Assembly (NCBI GenBank): GCA_024277485.1
Contig: JAJRVA010000077.1
Coordinates: 1 to 13,917 of the forward strand
DNA: 13,917 bases
Origin: Deltaproteobacteria bacterium
Lineage (GTDB): Bacteria; Desulfobacterota; Desulfobulbia; Desulfobulbales; Desulfobulbaceae
Reading direction: 5' to 3'
A model generated the notes under the pieces. It had not been told where the DNA came from. It worked only from the letters and a program-made list of their open reading frames with translations, and made no database searches. This document shows positions 5,691 through 13,076 of the stretch, piece by piece. Each line of letters opens with the position of its first letter. The first letter of the stretch is position 1. Position numbers and translations under genes: made by a program.

Positions 5691-7423
5691 CGGTACAGCT
5701 TCTGGAGTCCTTCCTTGTCCTTTTTCTTTGTTCGGTGTTCCCCTCTTACCTCTTCCACTTGGGCAAGAAGCCGCTCCCCCTGCCACTGACGGGGAGACTC
5801 CCCGGCCCCGTACAGGGCTGCGTCAATTTCATGGAACAGGGTGGCCAGTTCCTTGTCCGGAAAAATCCGGATGATATCCCCCAGTGTCTGTATATCCCTG
5901 TCCGGGAGAAATGCCCTGGCCCAGGACAGGACAGCGCCCCTTGCCCCGGCCGGGTCACCGGCCCTGCATGCCCGGCCAAGTTCCTTGAAGGCCGCCCGCT
6001 CCTGCACGGCCCGGTCCTTGCCTGAATTTTCCTCCCGGGCATGGCTGAGCGCACGCAACCGGCCGCGGGTCTGCACAAGCAGAAAAAGGGTCAGCAGCCA
6101 GGCAGCGGCGAGCACAGCGGCAAGAACAATCCATGCGAGCGGCCTGGCCTGCGTTGCCGGCGGTTGGGCCTTCTGTATTTCCTGATCGGCCCGGGCGCCG
6201 GTTTGCCGGGTATCCTGCCGGGCCGTTTGCTCCGGTTGCCTGACCTCTCCATGGACCACAAGTTTTTTAGCCGGGATGACCGCGTATTCCACCTTCTCCT
6301 TCTCTGTATCCCACCAGGGAATCCGGATCCCGGGAATCTCCACCTCACCCGGACGTGTCGGGATCAGGGCAATGCTCTCCTTTCTGGTGCCGACAACCCC
6401 GGTGGCAGTCGTGATAGTATCTACTTCCGCTTTGCCCTGGTACACCTTCATGCCGTCGGGCTCGACCAGTTCTATCGGTGGAAGCTGCCCACCGGTCAGA
6501 CCTTCAGCAACAATAGACAGGTTCAGGGTCGCAGACTCGCCGACCTGCAGATTCTGAGGATCCTGTACCCACTGTTCCTTGACAATGAATCCGGATGCGG
6601 GCAGCCAGAGTGCGGCAGCAGGATACGCATCAGGTTTTTCCCTGACTTCAACCTCATGACTTGTGCTGCGGAATTTCAGGATTTCACCCTGGCTGCCGAA
6701 TGGATCAAAAAAACTCCGGCGGCTGCGTCGCGATGGAACCTGGACCTGGATGACCATCTGCGGTATCTCCAGCACCCCGCTTTTCTGCGGGAACAGGGCA
6801 TATTTGCGCTCAAAAACCCTGTAACCGGCGCCGTCTATAATCTTGTCAAAGGTTGCGTCATCGAGTTTTTCTACCAGCGTATCCGCGACATCCGGGTCTC
6901 CGGGATCAATGATCTGCATATTGACTGCTCCGTACACCCGCAGGGTATACACAAGCTGGGACTGCACAAAAACAGACTGCGCGTCAATCTCTGTTTCAAT
7001 AAATATGGGCGCATTGTCGGCACGGGTTTTTGCCTGCGCCTCGGCGCTGACCTGGATGGACAGAGAATCGGTTTTTTCCCGGCCAACGGTAAGCGGGGGT
7101 ATTGTAAGCGTCCCGGCACGCTTTGGCGCCAGGGTAATATGCCAGGACACTGTTGACCTTGCAGTTCCATTCATGATCTGAGTGCTGCTCTGCTGGCTTT
7201 GCCCCAGCACCTTGAAATCCTTGTGCAGCGGCGCAAGGTCCGGATCAGTGAAAAAAGAACTTTTGTCCCTCGTTATGGTCAGGGTCAGAGTTTCATCAAC
7301 AACGATTTTTGCCCGGTCCACCGTTGCCGTTACCTTTGCCAGGGCCGTTTGGCTCCAGGCAATCATCAACAGGAAAAGAAGAAAGGCATGGAAACTTTTA
7401 GTCTTCATCTGGCACGCTACCAT
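5687..7423 (-). CDS. batD: BatD-like periplasmic/membrane protein
   Basis: 578 residues from the ATG at 7423, which overlaps the batB-batC stop by 7 bases (ATGGTAG). An internal ATG at 7408 (MKTKSFHAF) would give a more typical signal peptide; neither start has a good ribosome binding site. The signal peptide ends at TALA (residues 26-29). The body is rich in beta-strand, with immunoglobulin-like repeats typical of BatD: ITRDKSSFFTDPDL, LAPKRAGTLTIPPLTVG, and later LIPTRPGEVEIPGIRIPWWD. One membrane helix lies at about 429-451 (LAWIVLAAVLAAAWLLTLFL), followed by a cytoplasmic helical tail. The family is known from aerotolerance (Bat) operons, where it is thought to act with the VWA proteins in the envelope; no enzymatic activity is established. 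It is the last gene of the operon. Confidence 0.9.
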   Translation of the reverse strand: MVACQMKTKSFHAFLLFLLMIAWSQTALAKVTATVDRAKIVVDETLTLTITRDKSSFFTDPDLAPLHKDFKVLGQSQQSSTQIMNGTARSTVSWHITLAPKRAGTLTIPPLTVGREKTDSLSIQVSAEAQAKTRADNAPIFIETEIDAQSVFVQSQLVYTLRVYGAVNMQIIDPGDPDVADTLVEKLDDATFDKIIDGAGYRVFERKYALFPQKSGVLEIPQMVIQVQVPSRRSRRSFFDPFGSQGEILKFRSTSHEVEVREKPDAYPAAALWLPASGFIVKEQWVQDPQNLQVGESATLNLSIVAEGLTGGQLPPIELVEPDGMKVYQGKAEVDTITTATGVVGTRKESIALIPTRPGEVEIPGIRIPWWDTEKEKVEYAVIPAKKLVVHGEVRQPEQTARQDTRQTGARADQEIQKAQPPATQARPLAWIVLAAVLAAAWLLTLFLLVQTRGRLRALSHAREENSGKDRAVQERAAFKELGRACRAGDPAGARGAVLSWARAFLPDRDIQTLGDIIRIFPDKELATLFHEIDAALYGAGESPRQWQGERLLAQVEEVRGEHRTKKKDKEGLQKLYR

Positions 7424-9321
7424 ATTGTATTGTTTGGGGCAGACCGGCGCTGCCCCTGGTTTTGCTGATATTCATATTCAAACTTGCGCCGTAAAAGCCC
7501 GCCGGGATTATCCGGGACCTGGCGCAGCCACTGCTCAAGCGCCTGCTGTTCTTCCCCGGAAAGCTGTTGATCAGAAACAGCGGCCTGCGGCCCGGACTCC
7601 CCGTCATCTTTCCGGCTGTCCGGCTGCTTCACACTCCTTGTCCTTTCACCTTCTTCATCTTGTCCCTTTTTTTCCAGGTCCCCGGCCTGCCGATCCTCTG
7701 CCTCACTCTGTTCTGATCTGCTCCCCTTCCGTTCATCCGGACGGCCGACCTCACTTTTCTTTTCCCGGTCCTGCGACTGTCCTTCCTGCTGATCACTGTT
7801 TCGGCCCTGTTGACGGCTTTCCTCTCCCGGCTGCTGATCCTGCCTGTCACCCGCCCGGGGCTGCCCATCCTGGTCTTTCCCCTGGTTTCCCTTTTTCTTT
7901 TCCTTGTCCTTTTCCCGTTCCTTTTCCTGTTCTTTTTCCTGTTCTTTTTCCTGCTTTATCACCCTTTCCACCAGCTCCCTGTTTACCCTGGCATCTTCCA
8001 TGCCGGGATCACGTTCCAGGGCCTGTTCATAGGCAGCCACGGCTTCCTCAAGTTTCCCCGCCTTTGCCAGGGCGTTGCCGCGATTGTACCAGTCATCCGC
8101 GCTTGCACCCCGGCTTAAGGATTCCGCCGCCCCGGCATAATCCCCGGCCCGGTACAAGGCCGCTGCCTTCCACCCGGGAGAGGTAAACAGCTCGGCCGCC
8201 TGCTGCGGGTCGTCCTCTGCCAGGGCCCGGGCTGCCTGCTGATCTTTGCGCTGCCAGAGGTCATCCCAGCTCATGGCATGAGAAGTCCGGCCGGACAACA
8301 CCACCGCACAGACAAGCGCCACGAGCCAGCCCCGCCGAAAAGCCAGTAAGGCCGCAGGTACAATCAGAAAAAGAAGCCAGGGACCCATTTCCTCCCACTG
8401 GTCAAACTCCCGCTCAACTTTCCTGTACATGTTTTCCTGCCATCCAGAAGGGTCATGGCGCACAAGAGATCGGATATCCGTATCATCAAGGGTAATTTCC
8501 CGGTACCGGCCGCCGGTCTTCCGGGCAAGCTCCTCAAGGACAGGACTGTTCAGGCGCACCACAACAATATTGCCGTCGCTGTCCTTCACAAAGCCGCCAT
8601 CGTTTTTCGGTATGGGGCCACCGTCCCTGGTCCCCACCCCCAGGACGGAAAGAAGAATGTTCTTCCCCTTGAGAATCCTGCTGATCCGGTCAACATCCTC
8701 CACTGCCACCTCATCGGTAAGCAGCAGGATCCTGCCCTGCCCGATACCCGCATCCTTGAACAGCTGCAGCCCGATTTCAACCGCCTCGGTTACATTACTG
8801 CCATAGCTCGGCATGATCCCCGGGGACAGGGCCGGGACAAGGGCCGCGATGGTGGCGCTATCATCGGTAAGGGGCGCGACCACATGGGCATCACCGGAAT
8901 ACACCACCAGCGCCGTAGTCCCCTCCGTGCGCAGATCAAGAATGTCCCTGAGCTTATGCCGGGCCCGGGTAAGACGGTCAGGTGAAAGGTCCCGGGCATA
9001 CATGGAAAGAGAGAGATCCTGGACAATGACCAGGGCATCCTCTTTCTTCTGAACCGGGCGGGGAAGTTTTTTCCAGGCAGGTCCGGCCAGGCTGAAGGTG
9101 GTCAGCAACCAGGCCAGCAGCAAGACAGACAGGGGCCAGCCCTGCCGTCTGGACTGTTGCGCATCCAGCAGGTGAGGCAGCAACGAGGGATCAATGACCC
9201 TGTTCCAGCGGCTTGACCGTACCCGCACAAACCAGGTCAAACCGAAAAGGACCAGGGCCGGTATGCATGCCAGCAGCCAGAGCGGGCGCAGAAAATGAAA
9301 GTCCGTCAGAACAGATTCCAC
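7417..9321 (-). CDS. batB: BatB-BatC fusion: membrane VWA domain plus TPR and charged tail
   Basis: 634 residues from a GTG at 9321. An AGGAGG site lies 6 bases upstream, formed by the last codons of batA, and the start is 1 base past the batA stop. Order: two N-terminal membrane helices (about 12-30 and 62-80); a VWA domain with an intact MIDAS motif DLSLS (Asp 102, Ser 104, Ser 106) and LLLTDE; two membrane helices (about 313-330 and 332-348); a TPR region (about 386-445, AALYRAGDYAGAAESL and WYNRGNALAKAGKLEEAVAAYEQAL); a highly charged Lys/Glu/Gln tract (456-585); and the C-terminal motif LEQWLRQVPDNPGGLLRRKFEYEY found in fused BatB/C proteins. BatB and BatC are separate in Bacteroides and Leptospira. 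The TPR and tail should face the periplasm and scaffold partner proteins. Its stop overlaps the batD start. Confidence 0.92.
   Translation of the reverse strand: MESVLTDFHFLRPLWLLACIPALVLFGLTWFVRVRSSRWNRVIDPSLLPHLLDAQQSRRQGWPLSVLLLAWLLTTFSLAGPAWKKLPRPVQKKEDALVIVQDLSLSMYARDLSPDRLTRARHKLRDILDLRTEGTTALVVYSGDAHVVAPLTDDSATIAALVPALSPGIMPSYGSNVTEAVEIGLQLFKDAGIGQGRILLLTDEVAVEDVDRISRILKGKNILLSVLGVGTRDGGPIPKNDGGFVKDSDGNIVVVRLNSPVLEELARKTGGRYREITLDDTDIRSLVRHDPSGWQENMYRKVEREFDQWEEMGPWLLFLIVPAALLAFRRGWLVALVCAVVLSGRTSHAMSWDDLWQRKDQQAARALAEDDPQQAAELFTSPGWKAAALYRAGDYAGAAESLSRGASADDWYNRGNALAKAGKLEEAVAAYEQALERDPGMEDARVNRELVERVIKQEKEQEKEQEKEREKDKEKKKGNQGKDQDGQPRAGDRQDQQPGEESRQQGRNSDQQEGQSQDREKKSEVGRPDERKGSRSEQSEAEDRQAGDLEKKGQDEEGERTRSVKQPDSRKDDGESGPQAAVSDQQLSGEEQQALEQWLRQVPDNPGGLLRRKFEYEYQQNQGQRRSAPNNTIW
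7902..7949 (-). repeat. Four 12-bp tandem repeats within batB-batC
   Basis: Four consecutive 12-base units (plus-strand forms CCTTGTCCTTTT, CCCGTTCCTTTT, and CCTGTTCTTTTT twice) encode the Lys-Glu-Gln-Glu-like tract after the TPR domain. The last two units are identical. Twelve bases equal four codons, so gain or loss of a unit keeps the frame and would change only the length of the charged linker. Confidence 0.85.
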
Positions 9322-9322
9322 C

Positions 9323-10330
9323 CTACACCTCCTCTCTGCGCCGCAGAAAAGGAAACAGCACATACACCAGCGTTACCACAAAACTGAAGATCAATGCCGC
9401 GCCAAGCGGCCAGGAGTAGAGTGATTTGATCGGCCGGTAGGTCTCTTCCTCCTGTTCAACCGGTTCAAGTTTATCAATGTATGTGTACACCTTCTCCAAC
9501 TCCTCCGGATCACGCGCCCGGAAATACTGGCCGCCGGTCAGCCCGGCGATTTCCTGCAGGGTCTCTTCGTCAAGATCCGCCGAAGGGTTGACCCGGCGGG
9601 TCCCGAAAAAATCACGGACCAGCATCTCCTCGGCGCCCACACCGATGGTATAGATCTTGACCCCGATCCGGGCAGCCAGCTTTGCCGCCTGAAGCGGTTC
9701 AACATTCCCGGCCGTGTTCCTGCCATCGGTCAGCAGGATAAGAACCCTGCTGTCAGCAGGCCGGTCCCGCAGGTGTTTCACGGCCAGTCCTATGGCGTCG
9801 CCAATGGATGTCCTGGTCCCGGCAAAACCGATTCGCGCCTCATTAAACAGGGTCTGCAGGGTTTGACGATCAAAGGTAAGCGGCACCTGCATGTAGGCCT
9901 CGGTACCGAAAAGCAGCAGGCCGACCCGGTCTCCGGTGCGGCGGTCGACAAAATCATTCACCACATGCTTGACCAGGCCGATACGCGAGACCTGTTTACC
10001 CTGCATGACCATGTCTTCCTGCGCCATACTGCCGGAAATATCCACTGCAAGCAGCAGGTCGCGACCGCTGGCCGGCAGCGCAACCGGGTCACCGACCCAC
10101 TGCGGGCGGCCAAGGGCCGACACGAGCAAAAACCAGAACAGGATCAGCAGAAATAACTTCACAAAAGACGACCGGACAGCCATGCCCCGGTGGTCTTCAA
10201 ATGAAACAACATCCAGGAAAAACGGCACAAACAGCGCCGCATCATATTTTCTGGCCCTGGGCGCCAGTTTATAGACAAAAAAGGGAAGAGGGAGCAGCAA
10301 AAACGCCCATGGCCAGGCAAAATTCAACAT
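9323..10330 (-). CDS. batA: BatA-like VWA membrane protein
   Basis: 335 residues. The ATG at 10330 overlaps the stop of the preceding DUF4381 gene by 7 bases and has an AAGGAG site about 8 bases upstream. Two N-terminal membrane helices (about 3-20 and 56-74) precede a VWA domain that should face the periplasm. The metal-ion-dependent adhesion site is complete: DISGS (Asp 97, Ser 99, Ser 101), Thr in FAGTRTSIGDAIG (about 172-174) and Asp 202 in LLTDGRNTAG. A C-terminal membrane helix lies at about 308-328, ending FLRRREEV. The length and layout are the usual ones for BatA. It is expected to bind partner proteins through Mg2+ and to act with BatB and the MoxR ATPase. Strong family match. Confidence 0.93.
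   Translation of the reverse strand: MLNFAWPWAFLLLPLPFFVYKLAPRARKYDAALFVPFFLDVVSFEDHRGMAVRSSFVKLFLLILFWFLLVSALGRPQWVGDPVALPASGRDLLLAVDISGSMAQEDMVMQGKQVSRIGLVKHVVNDFVDRRTGDRVGLLLFGTEAYMQVPLTFDRQTLQTLFNEARIGFAGTRTSIGDAIGLAVKHLRDRPADSRVLILLTDGRNTAGNVEPLQAAKLAARIGVKIYTIGVGAEEMLVRDFFGTRRVNPSADLDEETLQEIAGLTGGQYFRARDPEELEKVYTYIDKLEPVEQEEETYRPIKSLYSWPLGAALIFSFVVTLVYVLFPFLRRREEV
9328..9333 (-). promoter_or_regulatory. Ribosome binding site for batB-batC inside the batA end
   Basis: AGGAGG on the minus strand, made by the batA codons for the final Glu-Glu-Val, lies 6 bases before the GTG at 9321. A longer frame reaching back to 9363 would overlap batA and begin with a Cys-rich stretch unlike BatB, so the GTG is preferred. 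Confidence 0.75.
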
Positions 10331-10794
10331 GGTCCGTGCTCCTTGATCCAGCGTGCCGCAGTCAACACAACCCGGGCAATATCCACCTCGACTTTCGGCC
10401 GATACAGGTCCGTGCCCAGGACCCTTCCCGCACCACTGCCGAAGTCGGAGGTCCTGCCGGTTGTATCAAGAAAAGCGAGCCATGCATCTCCGGCAAGGGG
10501 GGCGACCTTTTCCCGGCCGTAGGCCTGGATGGCAGCCCGGCGGAGTATGGCGGAGATCTCTTCCAGGACAACTCCCTTTTCACTGGTATGCTTTTCAAGC
10601 AGGGACAGCTTTTTGAGGGCAATTCTGCGGTAACGGTTTTGCGCAAACCGGCGCCGCAGGAAAAAAATCAGCCCGGCCAGGCCCGCCAGGGTGGCAAGAC
10701 CAACCAGCCACCATCCTGGAGCAGGCGGCCACCAGCTCACCGGTTCAGGCAGGTGAATATCACGCAATTCTGCAAGGGGATCAGCCGGGTTCAT
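10324..10794 (-). CDS. DUF4381-family small membrane protein
   Basis: 156 residues. The ATG at 10794 overlaps the upstream DUF58 stop as ATGA and has an AGGGGG site 6 bases before it. The N-terminus reads DPLAELRDIHLPEPVSWWPPAPGW, the hallmark opening of DUF4381 proteins. One membrane helix follows (about 28-46, WLVGLATLAGLAGLIFFL), then a basic stretch RRRFAQNRYRR and a cytoplasmic helical domain with LEEISAILRRAAIQAYGREKVAPLAG and WLAFLDTTGRT. The family occurs almost only in MoxR/Bat operons between the DUF58 and batA genes, as here. No enzymatic function is known; a membrane adaptor for the MoxR-VWA machinery is a reasonable inference. Confidence 0.88.
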   Translation of the reverse strand: MNPADPLAELRDIHLPEPVSWWPPAPGWWLVGLATLAGLAGLIFFLRRRFAQNRYRRIALKKLSLLEKHTSEKGVVLEEISAILRRAAIQAYGREKVAPLAGDAWLAFLDTTGRTSDFGSGAGRVLGTDLYRPKVEVDIARVVLTAARWIKEHGPC

Positions 10795-11744
10795 CGTCTG
10801 CCCCCTAATAAACGCCTGAAGTAATGAAGCGGAGAATCCCCGGTGGAAAGCTGGAGAAGCGGAATGCCCAGGGAACCCAACAGGTGGGCAAGCTCACTGG
10901 TTTTCCGCTCGAACCTGCTACGGTACGACTGCCGCAGGGCCGTATCGCCGGTATACATCATGGACCGCTCACTGCCGTTGGTAATACTGTAATACCCGCT
11001 TGCAGGCAGATCCCGCTCAAGGGGATCATAGACCCGGACAGCTGAAATATCGCAGTGGCGGCTCAGGTGATGAAGCTGCTCCTCTCCCTTGCCGGAAAAT
11101 CCCGCGAAATCACTTATCACAAAGATATTGGAACCTGGCCTGGCAAAGCGCCTCATCTCCTCCAGCGCTTCGTTCAAACCCTGCTCAGCTTCGGGAAAAT
11201 CCTTGCGCAGAAGCTGATTGATGCTGTTCAGGTCATTGAGAAAATGCAGGACATTTTTTACATTTCTGCCGGGCCTGACTTCCCTTTTCTCCCTGCCGTT
11301 GAAGACCAGGCCACCGACCCGATCATTCTGCTGCAATGCCGCCCAGGCAAGAAGGGCGCCCACATGTGCCGCCATAACAGACTTGAAACATGTTGTACTG
11401 CCGAAAAACATGGACACCCGTTGATCCACCAGAATCAGGACCGGCCGTTCGCGTTCTTCGCGAAACATCTTGGTATGCGGCCTGCCGGTCCGGGCGGTAA
11501 CGCGCCAGTCAATACTGCGGATATCATCTCCGGCCTGGTATCCACGGACTTCCTCAAACTCGATACCGCGGCCGCGAAACTTTGCCTGGTGGGGCCCGAC
11601 AAGCAGGCTGAACGCCTTCCTCTGTTTGTCAAGCTTGAGGTCGCAGGCCCCGTAGCGCAGCCGAATCAGCTCATCAAGTTGACAGTAAGCGCCTGAAGGC
11701 GTTGAAGATCGGATATCATGAATCAGTTCAGACAACGGGTACAT
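10791..11744 (-). CDS. DUF58 protein with VWA-like fold
   Basis: 317 residues from the ATG at 11744, which lies inside the last codons of moxR (17-base overlap). A longer frame back to 11801 adds 19 Arg- and Pro-rich residues unlike the family, so the shorter start is preferred, although neither start has a clear ribosome binding site. The DUF58 signature is plain at about 58-86: RGRGIEFEEVRGYQAGDD followed by IRSIDWRVTARTG. The VWA-like part starts at LILVDQRVSMFFGS, where the MIDAS motif reads D-Q-R-V-S, with Arg in place of the first Ser, so metal binding may be weakened. No membrane helix is seen, so it is probably cytoplasmic. DUF58 proteins are paired with MoxR ATPases and are thought to be their direct partners. 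Its stop overlaps the DUF4381 start by 4 bases. Confidence 0.9.
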   Translation of the reverse strand: MYPLSELIHDIRSSTPSGAYCQLDELIRLRYGACDLKLDKQRKAFSLLVGPHQAKFRGRGIEFEEVRGYQAGDDIRSIDWRVTARTGRPHTKMFREERERPVLILVDQRVSMFFGSTTCFKSVMAAHVGALLAWAALQQNDRVGGLVFNGREKREVRPGRNVKNVLHFLNDLNSINQLLRKDFPEAEQGLNEALEEMRRFARPGSNIFVISDFAGFSGKGEEQLHHLSRHCDISAVRVYDPLERDLPASGYYSITNGSERSMMYTGDTALRQSYRSRFERKTSELAHLLGSLGIPLLQLSTGDSPLHYFRRLLGGRR

Positions 11745-12687
11745 AATGCAGGAGGGAATCAATAACCTGATCAGTGGTAACGCCCTTGGCCTCGGCCTCA
11801 AAACTGAGAATCAACCGATGCCGGAAGATATCATGCACCACCTCCTGAACATCATCGGGGCTGACAAAATCATGCCCCTTCAGCCATGCCGAGGCACGGG
11901 CACACCGGTCAAGGGCAATGGTGGCGCGCGGACTGCAACCGTACTCAATGGAGCTGGCCAGGCTTTCGGAATAATTTTCCGGGGAACGGCTGGCAAGGAC
12001 CAGCTGGACAATATACTCGTCCACACTCGGGGCCATATGGATGGCCAGAACTTCACGGCGGGCGGACAGGATCTCCTCCAGGGAAAGAACCCGCGGGGGC
12101 GGCTCTTCCTGCCTGGCAGCCTCGCGTCGGGCAAGGTCGAGTATCCGGCGTTCCGCCTGTGCATCAGGGTAATCGATGGACACATGCATGAGGAACCGGT
12201 CAAGCTGCGCCTCCGGGAGAGGATAGGTTCCCTCCTGTTCAATGGGATTCTGGGTCGCCATGACCAGGAACAGTTCCGGCAGAGGGTATGATGTCTGACC
12301 GACACTGATCTGCCTCTCACCCATGGCCTCAAGCAGAGCGGACTGCACCTTGGCAGGGGCCCGGTTGATCTCGTCAGCAAGGACCAGGTTATGAAAGACA
12401 GGGCCGGGCTGAAACTGAAACGAACCATCCTCTGGACGATATATATCCGTTCCCGTTACATCGCCGGGCAGGAGGTCAGGGGTAAATTGAATGCGGTGAA
12501 AATCGCCCTGGATACCTTCACCGAGGCATTTAATCGCCTTTGTCTTGGCAAGGCCGGGAGCGCCCTCGACAAGCAGATGCCCGTCGGCAAGCAGGGCGAT
12601 CAAGAGACGCTCAACAAGCTTTTCCTGCCCGATTATATGGCTTTCCAGCCATTCTCTTACCTGCCTGAACGCTTCATAGTTTTCCAT
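11728..12687 (-). CDS. moxR: MoxR-family AAA+ ATPase
   Basis: 319 residues. The ATG at 12687 has GGAG about 5 bases upstream. Domains in order: an N-terminal helix with SHIIGQEKLVERLLIALL; Walker A GAPGLAKT at 42-49; Walker B LVLADE at 101-106; sensor 1 ATQNP at 144-148 with the family motif IEQEGTYPLPEAQLDRF; and a C-terminal lid domain with SPRATIALDRCARASAWLKGHDFVSPDDV. The length is typical of MoxR. It is a cytoplasmic hexameric chaperone-like ATPase thought to activate or remodel VWA-domain proteins. It is the first gene of the six-gene operon, so the operon promoter should lie between it and 13076. Family call certain; targets inferred from context. Confidence 0.95.
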   Translation of the reverse strand: MENYEAFRQVREWLESHIIGQEKLVERLLIALLADGHLLVEGAPGLAKTKAIKCLGEGIQGDFHRIQFTPDLLPGDVTGTDIYRPEDGSFQFQPGPVFHNLVLADEINRAPAKVQSALLEAMGERQISVGQTSYPLPELFLVMATQNPIEQEGTYPLPEAQLDRFLMHVSIDYPDAQAERRILDLARREAARQEEPPPRVLSLEEILSARREVLAIHMAPSVDEYIVQLVLASRSPENYSESLASSIEYGCSPRATIALDRCARASAWLKGHDFVSPDDVQEVVHDIFRHRLILSFEAEAKGVTTDQVIDSLLHYVPVV

Positions 12688-12812
12688 AATGCTCCGGGTT
12701 ATCTTTTGCCTTCAACCTGAATCAGTGACGGCTTCGAAGGGAAAAATAGGTTGACATGCTGTATCAAGAAGAAAAAATTTCATTGTTGACTACAGAGGCA
12801 TGTTCACTCCGC

Positions 12813-12826
12813 CGCCCTGCAGGGCG
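12813..12826. repeat. 14-bp perfect palindrome
   Basis: CGCCCTGCAGGGCG is fully self-complementary and touches the left arm of the larger inverted repeat. With no loop it would not make a good RNA hairpin. It may be part of the same element or an operator. Confidence 0.5.
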
Positions 12827-12922
12827 TCCGATAACGGCCCATCTACGGCGTTGGCAACTCGTTGATATACTGATGTATTATTAACATCGTTGCCGCCTTG
12901 TATCTGGACCATTCTCGAACGC
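12824..12922. repeat. Large imperfect inverted repeat (palindromic element or structured leader)
   Basis: The left arm (12824-12858) starts GCGTCCGATAACGGCCCAT and ends GGCAAC. The right arm (12889-12922) starts GTTGCC and ends CGAACGC. About 24 of 34 aligned positions are complementary, with one bulge. The innermost six pairs GGCAAC/GTTGCC are perfect. Inside the loop, GATGT (12872-12876) and ACATC (12884-12888) form a second hairpin that abuts the right arm. Three mismatches of the outer arms become G-U pairs if the minus strand is transcribed, the direction of the bat operon. It resembles dispersed REP-like palindromes of bacterial genomes, but copy number cannot be judged here. Confidence 0.7.
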
Positions 12923-13076
12923 TCACTGATCCGGGTTCAAGAAATAAGAGTACTGCTGATACCTATGCAGGATTTTCCTGACCTATAGTAATAAATCAGT
13001 TCAGTGAAGATGCAAGGGGGGAGGGAATGAAAAAAAGAAGAACGCTCCACGAGAAAACAAATCCCCTTTTCCACGG

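Larger units (their letters stand above)
12688..13076. other. Intergenic region upstream of the moxR-bat operon
   Basis: 389 bases without a convincing gene. It should contain the promoter of the minus-strand bat operon and the end of the uracil-DNA glycosylase transcript. I found no minus-strand pair of -35 and -10 boxes good enough to call. It holds the large inverted repeat at 12824-12922, a 14-base palindrome at 12813-12826 and a small hairpin CAGGA/TCCTG at 12968-12980 without a T-run. The stretch next to the glycosylase stop is rich in A and G on the plus strand. Confidence 0.6.

Noticed and set aside
6041..7156. Plus-strand 371-codon frame opposite batD
   Set aside because: It has no domain or ribosome binding site, and the opposite strand encodes BatD.
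7182..8186. Long plus-strand open frame opposite batD and batB-batC
   Set aside because: It is a shadow frame: its product is Pro- and His-rich low-complexity sequence, while the minus strand encodes clear Bat proteins with domains and motifs.
12751..12779. Plus-strand TTGACA as a promoter
   Set aside because: The matching -10 position reads AAAATT, a weak fit, and no plus-strand gene follows.
12968..12980. CAGGA/TCCTG hairpin as the glycosylase terminator
   Set aside because: The stem is only 5 bp and no T-run follows on the minus strand.
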